NCBI GenBank assembly: GCA_018222805.1
Contig: JAAEZQ010000005.1
Coordinates: forward strand, 62,001-126,000
Source of the DNA: Vibrionaceae bacterium
GTDB taxonomy: Bacteria > Pseudomonadota > Gammaproteobacteria > Enterobacterales > Vibrionaceae
Direction of reading: 5' to 3'
Length of the DNA stretch: 64,000 bases
The notes under the pieces were generated by a model. The model was given only the letters and a program-made list of their open reading frames with translations, did no database searches and had not been told where the DNA came from. Shown piece by piece: positions 53,891 to 63,603 of this stretch. Position 1 is the first letter of the stretch. Every line of letters begins with the position of its first letter. Both the position numbers and the translations under genes were made by a program.

Positions 53891-54771
53891 ACAAGTTGCC
53901 TATCACGTTTTACATGAGCACTTGCGAATATTGAATACGACACCCAAGCTCCTCATAATTAAACGTTTATTTAGAGTAGCTATTATTCAGTTACAATAAT
54001 CTGCTTCTTACATCCCAATATATTGCTAAAAGTAGATCGTCCGTTATATAAAGTAGGCAAGGTAAATATGTCAGATTTTCCAGTGTTATGCGTTCAGCAC
54101 TTATGGAGTTAAAACTCTAATTCACTCGTCTACATTAAGACCCGAGTTCCAATAGCAAATTCAGGCCTAGCATATTTAAAACGCTTAAAGTGTAAGAAGA
54201 ATTCGGCGGGATGGTTATGAAAAATCGTCTCATTATTGATAAACAGGTCAATTAATTACAAAACATTCATTCTTACATATAGTTAACCAGCAACAATGCT
54301 TAACGAAATACTAATCTAAACTGGCTCTTATGAGGTTTGTCTTGACTGAATTTTGTGTCAAACAACTTTGGAAAGAGTTGGTGACTTGCCACGTCAATTA
54401 TCTGGAACTAAAGCCATTGACAACGCGTCAAATCCCGTACCTTGTCGTCGCTTGGGCATATTTAAATTGGTATATATCGGTGCACTTTTTATTCGATTCC
54501 ACAGAAAGAGCCACAACCCTGTTCAAGATTAGTGATAACCCTTCCATAAATAAAATTAAACAGACGATGATAATGCATAAATATTAGTATTTAATTGTTT
54601 CGTTATTCGAAACTTACCGTAGTTTATATTATCCAAATGGAAGAATAAATATCATGTAAATTAGAACATTAATACTAATTTATATTCAGAAAACTAGTGA
54701 TTGAATTTTCGTTCATAGTATTAAACCAATGTTTTAAACATCCGGAACTTTGATTATATAGGATATATAAT
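53891..54771. other. Long AT-rich intergenic region
   Basis: About 880 bases with no reading frame that has a ribosome site or credible composition. An imperfect inverted repeat (TGTAAGAA-GAAT at 54191-54202 with ATTCA-TTCTTACA ending near 54277) is the only structure I find. The last 150 bases probably carry the haloperoxidase gene promoter. Confidence 0.3.
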
Positions 54772-56286
54772 ATGAAAATTAAACCATTTTCTTATAAGTT
54801 AGCCACAAGCACCTTGCTACTCTCAACCCCTGGCATTTCCTACGCCTTTGAATGCCCAGAGAGTTTCCCTATATGTGCACCCGCAACAGTTATTGAAGCA
54901 GCGGTGCCAAGATTGCTATCCACTGTATCTCCCGGTGATGCACCACTCGTATTAAGAACCACCACTCTTATTACAGCGGCTTGGTTTGACGCTATTGCAC
55001 CTTATAGTGAAACCGCGATTGGTGTGCATTCCGACTTAGGTCGTCTGGACGCGGGAAATGGTGATTCAGAAAGAAACATCGCAATTATGTACGCAAGCCA
55101 TAAAGTACTCTACAGCTTAATGCCACAATTTGCGGTGGATTGGGATGCCATGCTTACAAGCGTAGGTCTTGACCCAAGTAACGATACGCTCAATGCAACC
55201 TCTGCGGTAGGTATAGGTAATCTTGCTGGTAACGCCGTTGTTGCAGCTCGAGAATATGACGGCATGAATCAGTTGGGTACGGACTGTAATCAATACTATC
55301 CAAAACCCTATTCCGATTGCTCGGGTTATCGACCGGTGAACACCGCAGAAAAATTAACCAACCCTCGACGATGGCAACCAGATACACTGACCTCTGGTAG
55401 CGGTATCTTTTTCTCCCAACAATTTGTCACTCCTCAATTAGGAAGCACTCAACCTTTTAGTTACGACAAGCCGACAATAATAGTACCTAAACCAACAAAG
55501 TCTTATGCAATAGCCCCAAGTGGAAAAGCATTTCCTGAATACATAGAACAAGCTAATGAAGTATTAGAAGCACAAGCAAACTTAACCGATAAGCAAAAAT
55601 TATTTGCGGAGTTTTATGACAATAAAATCATTAGCTTGGGTTATTCAACACTAGCTGCGACGATCTATCATCACTTATCATTGGAACAATTTGTTCAGCT
55701 TGATTACTTGGTTAACGTCGCTGCATTCGATGCCGCGATAACAGTTTGGCACAATAAGCGAAAATACGATGCCGTCAGACCTTTTTCAGCAATAGGCTAT
55801 TTGTTTAAAAACGATAACCTTACTGCTTGGGGCGGCCCTGGAATGGGTACGGTGAGTGATATTAAAGGCGGTGAATGGCGACCATATTTACAATCCGCGA
55901 ATCATCCGGAATACCCTTCTGCAAGTGCCAGTTTTTGCCGAGCTCACGCCACCTCAATCCAGCGCTACTTACAAGAGGAATTAGGACTTTCGTATGAAGC
56001 AGCTAACAACCTAAGTTTCTGGCAGCCTGCATTTTTGCCTCCTCAGTTCGAGGTTTTAGATAAACAACCGGGAACATCTTTAATAGAGCCTGGGGTAACA
56101 CCACAATCGCAAACCGTTTTAGGATGGGATACTTGGGATGAGTTCTCTGATAACTGTGGATTGAGTCGTTTGTGGGCTGGGGTCCACTTTTACGATTCCA
56201 TTCCAGCGGGTCAATCCATCGGAGATCCGATTGGTTCAGCCGCATATGACTGGTTAAAAGCTTACATAAATGGTACTGCAAAATAA
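54772..56286 (+). CDS. Secreted vanadium-haloperoxidase/PAP2-like protein with altered PSGH motif
   Basis: A 504-residue exported protein (signal peptide about 1-25, ending SYAFE). Vanadium/phosphatase site residues: KRKYDAVRP (K-x6-RP, near 330), HPEYPSASASFC where PSGH would be expected, and LSRLWAGVHFYD (SR-x4-GxHF). The acid-base His of PSGH is thus replaced, although the flanking vanadate ligands remain. Cysteines suggest disulfides. It could be a haloperoxidase variant, a phosphatase or an inactive relative. ATG 54772 follows a GGATATATAAT region in AT-rich DNA. Confidence 0.78.
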   Translation: MKIKPFSYKLATSTLLLSTPGISYAFECPESFPICAPATVIEAAVPRLLSTVSPGDAPLVLRTTTLITAAWFDAIAPYSETAIGVHSDLGRLDAGNGDSERNIAIMYASHKVLYSLMPQFAVDWDAMLTSVGLDPSNDTLNATSAVGIGNLAGNAVVAAREYDGMNQLGTDCNQYYPKPYSDCSGYRPVNTAEKLTNPRRWQPDTLTSGSGIFFSQQFVTPQLGSTQPFSYDKPTIIVPKPTKSYAIAPSGKAFPEYIEQANEVLEAQANLTDKQKLFAEFYDNKIISLGYSTLAATIYHHLSLEQFVQLDYLVNVAAFDAAITVWHNKRKYDAVRPFSAIGYLFKNDNLTAWGGPGMGTVSDIKGGEWRPYLQSANHPEYPSASASFCRAHATSIQRYLQEELGLSYEAANNLSFWQPAFLPPQFEVLDKQPGTSLIEPGVTPQSQTVLGWDTWDEFSDNCGLSRLWAGVHFYDSIPAGQSIGDPIGSAAYDWLKAYINGTAK

Positions 56287-56899
56287 TGAAAATATAGACA
56301 GTTATAATAGCTATTAATCATAAATAACTATTTCACTTGCCTTTTATATATTACTCGAACCAATTTATAAAAGGCGAGTGGGTTTTGAGTCATGTAATAT
56401 TATTAATACATCAAACACCTGTTTATAACTCCTTTCCATTTCCGTTCAAATAACTCTTCTTTCCATACCTAGTATTTATATGTAAAGCATGACCTCTGTA
56501 ACCACTTCTCCCAAATAGTAAATACCTAATCTTGAAATAATTTAAGCTAATTCATAAACGATCTTAACAACTGATAGAGCCAAAATGCAGTTCTAGATTG
56601 ATAGAATTTGCTTATTAAATTAATCAGCCTAAGTGATAGGATAACTCTGATGAGCCTTACTATTATCAAATACAAGTTACTGAGATGTATAAATATTAAC
56701 TTTAGAATAGATAATCAAATAGAGATAATCCATTCCTCTTTTGCTATTTAGAGATGTAACCAAGATAAAGCCCGCCGTTTACTATGGTCAATCAAGAAGA
56801 AAATGGCAATAAGATCATCTGGGAAGATCTTATGATCCTTGTTGGGATCATGGCCTACGAGTCAATCCCACCCAAATGTATTGTGATGCATATAAGTTT
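56287..56899. other. Non-coding AT-rich region
   Basis: No gene. It includes four GATC (Dam) sites within 37 bases (56813-56849), which is denser than expected by chance, but no other replication-origin feature. Confidence 0.3.
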
Positions 56900-56925
56900 A
56901 AAAGCCGCAATTTATAGCGGCTTTT
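56900..56925 (-). terminator. Rho-independent terminator
   Basis: AAAAGCCGC...GCGGCTTTT, a perfect stem with a T run on the minus strand. It follows a 42-residue minus-strand reading frame. Confidence 0.75.
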
Positions 56926-56955
56926 GTTTACACTGTAAATCTATTACAGATTAAT

Positions 56956-57084
56956 CTAAACCTGTGGGAATTGATCGCTCTGTGTCTGGACATTGATGCA
57001 AACCAAAGCATCGTTATTCACTTCAGTCGTTCCGATATTTACATCCCCCACTTGAATGCATTGTTCATTAAACAGTTCCATCAT
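56956..57084 (-). CDS. Small hypothetical protein (42 aa)
   Basis: A 42-codon frame starting with two methionines (MMELFNEQC), with two cysteines and an ending of QSDQFPQV. There is no strong ribosome site. It is supported by its stop being 30 bases before a terminator in the same direction. I recognise no family, and it may be a remnant. Confidence 0.35.
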   Translation of the reverse strand: MMELFNEQCIQVGDVNIGTTEVNNDALVCINVQTQSDQFPQV

Positions 57085-57100
57085 TACTTGGCTTTACTAG

Positions 57101-57352
57101 GTCATCGGTGATAAAACTGAAGAACTAAACTCGTCTGAAATACGCCTTGGTGCGTATGCAAATGCATTCCCACCACAACCAAAAGATGCAACAGCATACG
57201 AGGAATTTCACGAAACTCGTGACAACTTGAACCCAGAAACCCACGTGATATGGGCAGAAAAAAGGCTTCAATCCGACGTTTCTATCATAGGAGGGGGATG
57301 TGGTATCGGGCCTGAACACATTGCCAAGTTAACGCAGCATTTCAAGAGCTAA
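57101..57352 (+). pseudogene. Homocysteine S-methyltransferase remnant
   Basis: About 83 codons in frame, without a start, give the C-terminal part of a homocysteine methyltransferase: ...LGAYANAFPP, HVIWAEKRL-like and IIGGGCGIGPEHIAKL, the zinc-site region that reads GGCC in active enzymes and here GGGC. A stop codon lies directly upstream (TAG), and the N-terminal three-quarters is missing. Confidence 0.7.
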
Positions 57353-57361
57353 GGTTAAGTT

Positions 57362-57565
57362 ATGACGCAAGGAAATCGAATTGGTTTAACCGCATTTATT
57401 AAAACTCGCCGTAATCACAAAGGCGTATTTCAAACTCAAATTAATCGGATGTGGTGCAAGCTTTATGGCCTCTGGTTGGTCTATACCGCAAGTGTGCATA
57501 CGTTATTGCTATCAGCAATTCTCTATATCCCCCGGTATTTTGCTGTTCGGCACAAAAAAGGATGA
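57362..57565 (+). CDS. Small hypothetical protein (67 aa)
   Basis: Begins 9 bases after the methyltransferase remnant. One hydrophobic segment (about 37-57, WLVYTASVHTLLLSAILYIP) is flanked by basic residues. There is no clear ribosome site and no recognised family. It could be a real single-pass membrane protein or a remnant of the same degraded locus. Confidence 0.3.
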   Translation: MTQGNRIGLTAFIKTRRNHKGVFQTQINRMWCKLYGLWLVYTASVHTLLLSAILYIPRYFAVRHKKG

Positions 57566-57604
57566 CTATCATGCCATCCTTTCTTGAATGCCAGCTCTAA
57601 GTGG

Positions 57605-58210
57605 CTAACCATTGTTGCCTTTCTCTACACAACTGTTCTTCAAACTCTGCATGATTTTGTCTACGAGCTTAGCCAGACGCGCTTCAGATGGTTTTGTACT
57701 CGCAAATGATCGCAAGCCATAAATATTCATGACCAAATAATCACTCAATAACTCACAATCTGTACGAGGTTCTATCTCATGGTTGGCTTTTGCCATCTCT
57801 AGCTTAGATTGAATGTTACGTTTCCACTGCTCTAGCATATTACAGATGATTTCCTCTACTTCTTCATCTTGCTGATCCAACTCACTTAGCGCCTTTTGCA
57901 GTAAGCAGCCTTTACCGTTATCGCATTCACTAAACGCGATAATGTCATGAAGATAACGCTCAAAGCCGGATAAGATCTGTTTAGGGTTATCAAAGAAATG
58001 CTCAAAAGCCTGCGATTTTGTCGTTGCATAATGATCAAGAGCGGCAAGCAGTAGGCCTCTTTTGTTCTCAAAGGCGCAATAAATGGAGCCCGGATGCAGC
58101 CCGGTGGCACGCTTCAAATCCTGCATGCTCGTTTTATTGTAGCCCTTAGCAATGAACTCATTCATCGCTGAGCTTAAAACATACTCTCGGTCGAATTCGG
58201 CATTTCTCAT
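57605..58210 (-). CDS. TetR/AcrR family regulator (NemR-like position)
   Basis: A 201-residue regulator. The HTH is seen as AMNEFIAKGYNKTSMQDLKRATGLHPGSIYCAFENKRGLL (about 16-55). The C-terminal region contains ECDNGKGCLLQKALSEL, the cysteine-bearing pattern of the electrophile-responsive TetR branch. It is divergent from an OYE reductase gene with two palindromes between. It most likely represses both genes until an electrophile modifies it (inference from NemR). Confidence 0.88.
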   Translation of the reverse strand: MRNAEFDREYVLSSAMNEFIAKGYNKTSMQDLKRATGLHPGSIYCAFENKRGLLLAALDHYATTKSQAFEHFFDNPKQILSGFERYLHDIIAFSECDNGKGCLLQKALSELDQQDEEVEEIICNMLEQWKRNIQSKLEMAKANHEIEPRTDCELLSDYLVMNIYGLRSFASTKPSEARLAKLVDKIMQSLKNSCVEKGNNG

Positions 58211-58277
58211 CTGGTAAAGCTCTATAAGATTACAAACACCTTAAGTTTACTGGGGTTAACAAGGTTTCACAAGCAAT

Positions 58278-58316
58278 TTGAATGACCGTTCAAAAATCAC
58301 TTGAATGAACATTCAA
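58278..58316. promoter_or_regulatory. Tandem TetR operators between the regulator and the OYE gene
   Basis: TTGAATGACCGTTCAA (58278-58293) and TTGAATGAACATTCAA (58301-58316). The second is a perfect palindrome TTGAATG-AA-CATTCAA; the centres are 23 bases apart. Both lie just upstream of the reductase start. Confidence 0.7.
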
Positions 58317-58360
58317 AAAAGAGTTAGCATATTGTCACAGCGTTCATTAGGAGCATGCTC

Positions 58361-59404
58361 ATGACAACAACACTATTTGAAGCCTATAAGCTCAACGACA
58401 AAATCACACTGAAAAACAAAATTGCGATGGCGCCACTTACGCGCTGTATGGCAGATGATGATCTAGTGCCTACCGATGCAATGGTGGAATACTATGCAAA
58501 GCGTGCTGATGCAGGTTTGATTATTTCTGAAGCCACGATTATTCGTCCTGATGGTCAGGGTTACCCAAACACGCCAGGAATCTTTACACCAGCGCAGATC
58601 ACTGGTTGGAAAAAAGTCACCGACGCAGTACACGCGAACGGCGGTAAGATATTCGCACAGCTTTGGCATACAGGCCGTGTAGCGCATCCGCATTTCTTCG
58701 GTGGAGAATATGTATTAGCGCCATCTGCGGTAGCATTTGATGGTACTGTTCCTCGTATGCGCGAGTTAGTTTACACCGTGCCAAAACCAGCCAGTCACGA
58801 AGAGATTGCTCAGCTAGTAGAAGACTACGCAACGGCAGCACAAAACGCTATCGACGCAGGATTTGACGGCGTAGAGATCCACGCAGCAAATGGTTACCTG
58901 CTGGATCAGTTCCTGCATTTCGACACGAACCACCGAACAGACGAGTATGGTGAAACACCAGCAAACATGTCCCGTTTTCCACTTGAGGTTATTGACGCGG
59001 TGGTTGGTCGTATCGGTTCAGAACGGGTTGGTCTGCGCGTATCCCCGGCTGGTTACATGCATATAGAGGCCGACGCTCGTGACCGTCAGGTGTTTGATTA
59101 CTTCCTACCTGAAGTCGAAAAGCGCAACCTGGCTTACTTGCACGAAGGTATGTTCGATGACAGCGTAGAGTTTGATTTCCTTGGCGGCCGCGTATCACAA
59201 TACCTACGTGATACTTACTCAAAAACATTGATGGGTGTAGGCGGTTACACAGCACAAACTGGCGCAGAAGCAATTCAAGCGAATAAATTTGATTTGGTGG
59301 CTATCGGCCGTCAATTTATCGCTAACCCAGACTACGTTAACCGTATCAAAGAAAACAAAGCACTTGTCGAGTACGATGCAGCGATGCTGGAAACACTGGT
59401 TTAA
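58361..59404 (+). CDS. nemA: Old Yellow Enzyme family alkene reductase (NemA-like)
   Basis: A 347-residue FMN enzyme. OYE motifs: KIAMAPLTRCMADDD (FMN site), AQLWHTGRVAHP, DAGFDGVEIHAANGYLLDQFLH (H-x-x-N catalytic pair) and FDLVAIGRQFIANPDYV near the C-terminus. It reduces activated alkenes, quinones and nitro compounds with NADPH. ATG 58361 is chosen for AGGAG spacing. It is under the divergent TetR, like nemRA of E. coli. Confidence 0.9.
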   Translation: MTTTLFEAYKLNDKITLKNKIAMAPLTRCMADDDLVPTDAMVEYYAKRADAGLIISEATIIRPDGQGYPNTPGIFTPAQITGWKKVTDAVHANGGKIFAQLWHTGRVAHPHFFGGEYVLAPSAVAFDGTVPRMRELVYTVPKPASHEEIAQLVEDYATAAQNAIDAGFDGVEIHAANGYLLDQFLHFDTNHRTDEYGETPANMSRFPLEVIDAVVGRIGSERVGLRVSPAGYMHIEADARDRQVFDYFLPEVEKRNLAYLHEGMFDDSVEFDFLGGRVSQYLRDTYSKTLMGVGGYTAQTGAEAIQANKFDLVAIGRQFIANPDYVNRIKENKALVEYDAAMLETLV

Positions 59405-59425
59405 TAACTTCAAACTAAACGTATA

Positions 59426-59453
59426 AAAAACGACTCGTCATGAGTCGTTTTTT
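59426..59453 (+). terminator. Terminator after nemA
   Basis: AAAACGACTCGTCATGAGTCGTTTTTT, a near-perfect palindrome with a T run. The following 300 bases up to 59758 show no gene. Confidence 0.85.
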
Positions 59454-59758
59454 GTTATGGAATGAAAAAAAAGTAATTGTGAAGGCAAGGAATTTTCCAC
59501 GATTCTTCAAGCTGCGTACATCGTGCCGCTTCACTAAAGGAAAAGTGGGTTAATTATTTATAATTTCGTCATTCAAAATGAGGTAAGGAAACTGGTCAAA
59601 TTTCATGTGATTTTTACATGGTATTTATCCATCAACCATAGAGAAAAACAAAACATTCATAAGATAAATCACTCATCTTAAACTCTTCAGCAATGACTTA
59701 AACGAAATGAAAAAACCACATTAAGTAGATATTTAATGAGAAAATCCACAAGATTCCC

Positions 59759-60517
59759 TTACATTCGCAGACCGCCGTCTACTTCTAGCACCCTTCCTGT
59801 AAAGTACTCATTTTCAAAGATATATTTAACGGCATTTGCTATTTCATCCGCCTTACCCATCCTTCCAAGCGGGATCATTTTTTCCAGACGTTCTATCACT
59901 TCTGGTTTCAGGTTCTCTGCCATAGGCGTATGAACAACGCCCGGCGCAATGGCAGCAACGCGAATACCATACTGTGCTAATTCGCGGGCCCAAGTCGTCG
60001 CCATGGTTGCTACTGCGGCTTTGGAAGCGGAATAGTTGGTTTGACCAATATTCCCCGCTCGCGCAACGCTGGATATGTTGATGATCACACCACGGGACCG
60101 ACTTTCTATCATTTTCACCGCAGCCTCCCGACCACAAAGAAAGCTACCTGTGACGTTTACATTCATCACCATATTGAACTGTTCCAGAGACATCTTGCTG
60201 ATCGCGCCATCTTTTACTTTGACCAGCAAGCCATCCCTGATTACACCTGCGTTATTGATAAGCCCGTTCAATTGCCCGAAGTCTTGAAGAATCTCGTCAA
60301 ACGCATCTTCTACTTGCTGCTCATTGGTGATGTCTAATTGGTAAGTGAACGCCTTACCGCTTAACATTTGGCATTGCTGTTGGGTCTCATGCAACCCACT
60401 TTCATTAATATCAAGCAGAGCTAAGTCGGCTCCTGCACGCGCAAGAACAATCGCCATCATCTGTCCAAGCCCCTGCCCCGCGCCAGTAATTGCAATAACA
60501 CTGTTTTTTAAATCCAT
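59759..60517 (-). CDS. Short-chain dehydrogenase (FabG-like)
   Basis: A 252-residue SDR. NAD(P) binding is at IAITGAGQGLGQMMAIVLA; the NNAG motif is INNAGVIRDG; the catalytic residues are ISSVARAG and YSASK. It ends in EVDGGLRM. The start is set at MDLKNSVIAITG (60517); an upstream extension adds non-conserved residues. It lies downstream of mmsB, with a gap of about 215 bases. Possibly a branched-chain 3-hydroxyacyl-CoA dehydrogenase, from context only. Confidence 0.82.
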   Translation of the reverse strand: MDLKNSVIAITGAGQGLGQMMAIVLARAGADLALLDINESGLHETQQQCQMLSGKAFTYQLDITNEQQVEDAFDEILQDFGQLNGLINNAGVIRDGLLVKVKDGAISKMSLEQFNMVMNVNVTGSFLCGREAAVKMIESRSRGVIINISSVARAGNIGQTNYSASKAAVATMATTWARELAQYGIRVAAIAPGVVHTPMAENLKPEVIERLEKMIPLGRMGKADEIANAVKYIFENEYFTGRVLEVDGGLRM

Positions 60518-60730
60518 GGCTGAACCCCAACGCTTTATGACTGCTTTCGGGAACGTTGCAACGTTTATCACAACGGCAAAAAGTTACGACCAGTAATTAA
60601 ATTCCCGATAGCTCACCCTGACCAGTTCGAAATGACGACGTATATTAACGACACTCAGTTACCAGACATCGTCATTCCTAAAGGTGATTAGCGAGCATGA
60701 TTGGGAACCTTTCCCAATGGTTAAATCCAA

Positions 60731-61633
60731 TTATTTTTGATTTTTATAGAACTCAAACAGGCTTGAGAAATCGAGTTCACCATAACCACTTGAGTTATGA
60801 AATGCATACAGATTACGCGCAAGAGACCCCATAGGAACAGAAGAGTGCGTTTGCAATGCTGCATCCAATCCTAAACCCAAATCTTTCAACATTAATTTAC
60901 TCATAAAGCCCGGTTGATACTGGTGACTTGCCGGTGCACTTTCCATCACGCCTGGACAGGGGTTATAAAGCTCTAGTGCCCAATTTCGTCCGGAGCTTTG
61001 AAGCATAATATTTGATAGAACCTTAGGATCTAGACCATGATCAATACCAAGATTGAGCGCTTCGCACGTTCCTGACATCAAAATGCCAAGCATTAAGTTG
61101 TTACAGATCTTCGCCATCTGACCATCGCCAGCTTTACCGGCATGGAAAACGTTTCTACCCATATATTGCAAAATAGCATTCGCTTTTGAAAACGCCTGAT
61201 CCGAGCCACCAACGATAAACGTCAAAGTTGCAGCTTTCGCGCCAGATACGCCACCTGATACTGGTGAATCAACAAATAAGAATTGTTTGTTTGCAGCCTC
61301 ATTCGCGACGAGTCGTGCTGAATCTGGGTCAATGGTAGAGCAATCTATGAGTAAGGTATTCGGAGCAACAAGATTAAGTACTCCTACACCACCATGTAAG
61401 TCACCCAGGTAAGTACTCCTAACCTGTGATGCAGCTGGTAACATAGTGATGACGGTACCAGCCCCATCCACAACTTCTTGCAATGAACTGGCAACGATAG
61501 CGCCAAACGGTTCTAACTCTCTCGCAGCTTTGGCATCCAAGTCAAAAACTTGTACATTGAACCCGGATGCAAGCAAATTCTGCGCCATCGGACTCCCCAT
61601 ATTGCCTAAGCCTATAAATGCAATGGTACTCAT
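60731..61633 (-). CDS. mmsB: 3-hydroxyisobutyrate dehydrogenase
   Basis: A 300-residue enzyme converting 3-hydroxyisobutyrate to methylmalonate semialdehyde with NAD+ in valine degradation. It has the Rossmann motif IAFIGLGNMGSPMAQNLL, the substrate-binding SPVSGGVSGAKAATLT and the catalytic Lys region AGDGQMAKICNNLMLG. The start at 61633 overlaps the hydrolase stop (ATGA), so the two are coupled. The motif set distinguishes it from 6-phosphogluconate dehydrogenases. Confidence 0.9.
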   Translation of the reverse strand: MSTIAFIGLGNMGSPMAQNLLASGFNVQVFDLDAKAARELEPFGAIVASSLQEVVDGAGTVITMLPAASQVRSTYLGDLHGGVGVLNLVAPNTLLIDCSTIDPDSARLVANEAANKQFLFVDSPVSGGVSGAKAATLTFIVGGSDQAFSKANAILQYMGRNVFHAGKAGDGQMAKICNNLMLGILMSGTCEALNLGIDHGLDPKVLSNIMLQSSGRNWALELYNPCPGVMESAPASHQYQPGFMSKLMLKDLGLGLDAALQTHSSVPMGSLARNLYAFHNSSGYGELDFSSLFEFYKNQK

Positions 61634-62769
61634 GATAATTCTCCTTCGTTTTCTAACTCCGCTAGTGGATGTTCGTCTGTTGACCAAAGCGGAGTGAATA
61701 GCGTATCAATAAGATCCTCATCGACTTCGGTAACACTTTTAAACATCCAGTTTGGTTCTCCATCGCGATCGATCAGTCTAGCGCGCACACCTTCTTTAAA
61801 CTCGCCTAACAAGGCGCAACGAACAGAAAGTGTCAGTTCCATCCGGAAGCAGTCCGCAAGTGGTAAACTATGAAATTCTTTTACTTGCCGAAAACAAATA
61901 TGAGCGGTGATTGGGCTTCCGGCGGCAAATGTCTGTTTGGCATTTTCCATCCACGGGTTAATGTTATCCATTGCCATTATTCTCTGGGCAATAAGGTTAA
62001 GATCGACACCTTTGCACGCTTGTTTAATTTGCTCCAAGCATGGACGAATTTGTGTAGTTGGCTTGCTATCAATAACGCCTTCTTCCATTAAAGCTAACAG
62101 TGCATTCACCAGTTCTTTAGCGTTGCTGCTATCCCACGGTAATGTTTGTAACTCCTGCAATAACGTTGAGTAGTGCTCTTCCAGTAGCAACCAATCTGCA
62201 AAACCAATTGTGACAGCGTCACTCGAATTAACTAACGCGCCAGTCAACCCGAGAAATAGACCGACCTCCGGGTCTATTTGGCTTAAGAACCAAGTTGCCC
62301 CCACATCAGGATAGAGGCCTATATTAATTTCCGGCATTGCCAGACGCGATTTGGGAGTAACCACTCTATGGCTCGCACCCATGAAGAGCCCCATTCCACC
62401 ACCCATTACAATGCCTTCGCCCCAAGCAATAATAGGCTTGTTATAGGTGTGGATGAGATAATCACACTCATACTCTAATGTGAAGTAACGGGTACAAAAC
62501 TCGGCAGTTGTATCTTTCCCTTCGTCGTGCATGACGTGGTAAATAGCTCTCACATCACCACCCGCGCAAAAGGCTTTTTCTCCAGCACCGGTGAGTACTA
62601 CACACACCAAATGGGGGTCATCTTTCCATTTCTGCAACTGATCGTGGAGCTGAACTAACATGTCGTAGGTAAGCGCATTTAAAGACGACACATTGTCTAA
62701 AGTCGCCACGCCAATTCGATGAATACCGTCTGCACACTCCATTTCAGTGACCGTTACCATCCCTGCCAT
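61630..62769 (-). CDS. 3-hydroxyisobutyryl-CoA hydrolase
   Basis: A 379-residue crotonase-fold enzyme. It has AFCAGGDVRAIY (oxyanion region), GEGIVMGGGMGLFMGASHRVV and PEINIGLYPDVGATWFLS, the family's Glu and Asp region that marks hydrolases rather than hydratases. It hydrolyses 3-hydroxyisobutyryl-CoA in valine catabolism. It is followed by mmsB with overlap and preceded by an enoyl-CoA hydratase. GGAGG lies before ATG 62769. Confidence 0.88.
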   Translation of the reverse strand: MAGMVTVTEMECADGIHRIGVATLDNVSSLNALTYDMLVQLHDQLQKWKDDPHLVCVVLTGAGEKAFCAGGDVRAIYHVMHDEGKDTTAEFCTRYFTLEYECDYLIHTYNKPIIAWGEGIVMGGGMGLFMGASHRVVTPKSRLAMPEINIGLYPDVGATWFLSQIDPEVGLFLGLTGALVNSSDAVTIGFADWLLLEEHYSTLLQELQTLPWDSSNAKELVNALLALMEEGVIDSKPTTQIRPCLEQIKQACKGVDLNLIAQRIMAMDNINPWMENAKQTFAAGSPITAHICFRQVKEFHSLPLADCFRMELTLSVRCALLGEFKEGVRARLIDRDGEPNWMFKSVTEVDEDLIDTLFTPLWSTDEHPLAELENEGELS

Positions 62770-62777
62770 TTGGCCTC

Positions 62778-63563
62778 CTATTGGTTTTTCCATTTCGGTT
62801 GACGTTTCTCAAGAAACGCACGTACACCTTCTGTCTGGTCTTCGGTATCAAAGAGATTAAGGAATAATTCTCGCTCTTTGACTAATCCATGTTTTCTCGG
62901 AGCTGAACGCATATTTTGGATAAGGATTTTGCATGCTGCTACAGAAGACGGAGACTGGTTTGCCACTGAATTTGCCAGTTCCATCGCTTTATCTAACGCT
63001 TCCCCTTTCTTCACAAGTTCCTCTGCTAAGCCTAGTTCTTTTGCACGACTCGCGCTGACTTGTTCACCACAAAGAATCATACGTTTAGCCCAACCTTCGC
63101 CAACTAATGCGGTAAGATTTTGCGTACCACCAGCACAGGGTAACAACCCAACTTTTGCTTCTGGCAATGCCAGCACGGCCTGCTCTTCAACTACTCGAAT
63201 ATCACACGCCAACGCAACTTCTAATCCTCCGCCCATGGCATAGCCGTTTATCGCCGCGATGGAAACCCCACGAAAGTCCGATAGTGTTTCAAAAGCCTCT
63301 CCAAATGATCGTGCCATCGACGATGCAACTGCTTTATCACCATCAGCAAACAGTTTTAGATCCGCCCCTGCGGAAAAAAACTTTTCCCCATTCCCTGTGA
63401 TAACCAATGCGTAAACGTCTTTGTTCTGATTCAATGCAAGTACAAGATTTTTCAATGCATTGAGACTGCCTACAGTCCAAGTGTTAGCAGGCGGATTATT
63501 CATTGTTATTACAGCAACATGATTACTGATTCGGTGTTGAATCGCGTTTTCACTGTTTGGCAT
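62778..63563 (-). CDS. Enoyl-CoA hydratase (valine/isoleucine degradation)
   Basis: A 261-residue crotonase-type hydratase. It has KFFSAGADLKLF (oxyanion hole), NGYAMGGGLEVALACDIRV and LPEAKVGLLPCAGGTQNLTALVG with one conserved acidic residue visible (PEAK) and a Cys where the second Glu often sits (PCAGGT). The start at 63563 is chosen because MPNSENAIQHRIS begins the fold; the longer frame is non-conserved. It lies between acyl-CoA dehydrogenase and hydrolase genes. Confidence 0.85.
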   Translation of the reverse strand: MPNSENAIQHRISNHVAVITMNNPPANTWTVGSLNALKNLVLALNQNKDVYALVITGNGEKFFSAGADLKLFADGDKAVASSMARSFGEAFETLSDFRGVSIAAINGYAMGGGLEVALACDIRVVEEQAVLALPEAKVGLLPCAGGTQNLTALVGEGWAKRMILCGEQVSASRAKELGLAEELVKKGEALDKAMELANSVANQSPSSVAACKILIQNMRSAPRKHGLVKERELFLNLFDTEDQTEGVRAFLEKRQPKWKNQ

Positions 63564-63603
63564 AGTTCTGATCCTTTCTGAATGAAAATGATCGAATAAA
63601 GAA

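Noticed and set aside
54330..54587. 85-codon plus-strand frame in the AT-rich gap
   Set aside because: Weak start context, no family resemblance, AT-rich chance frame likely.
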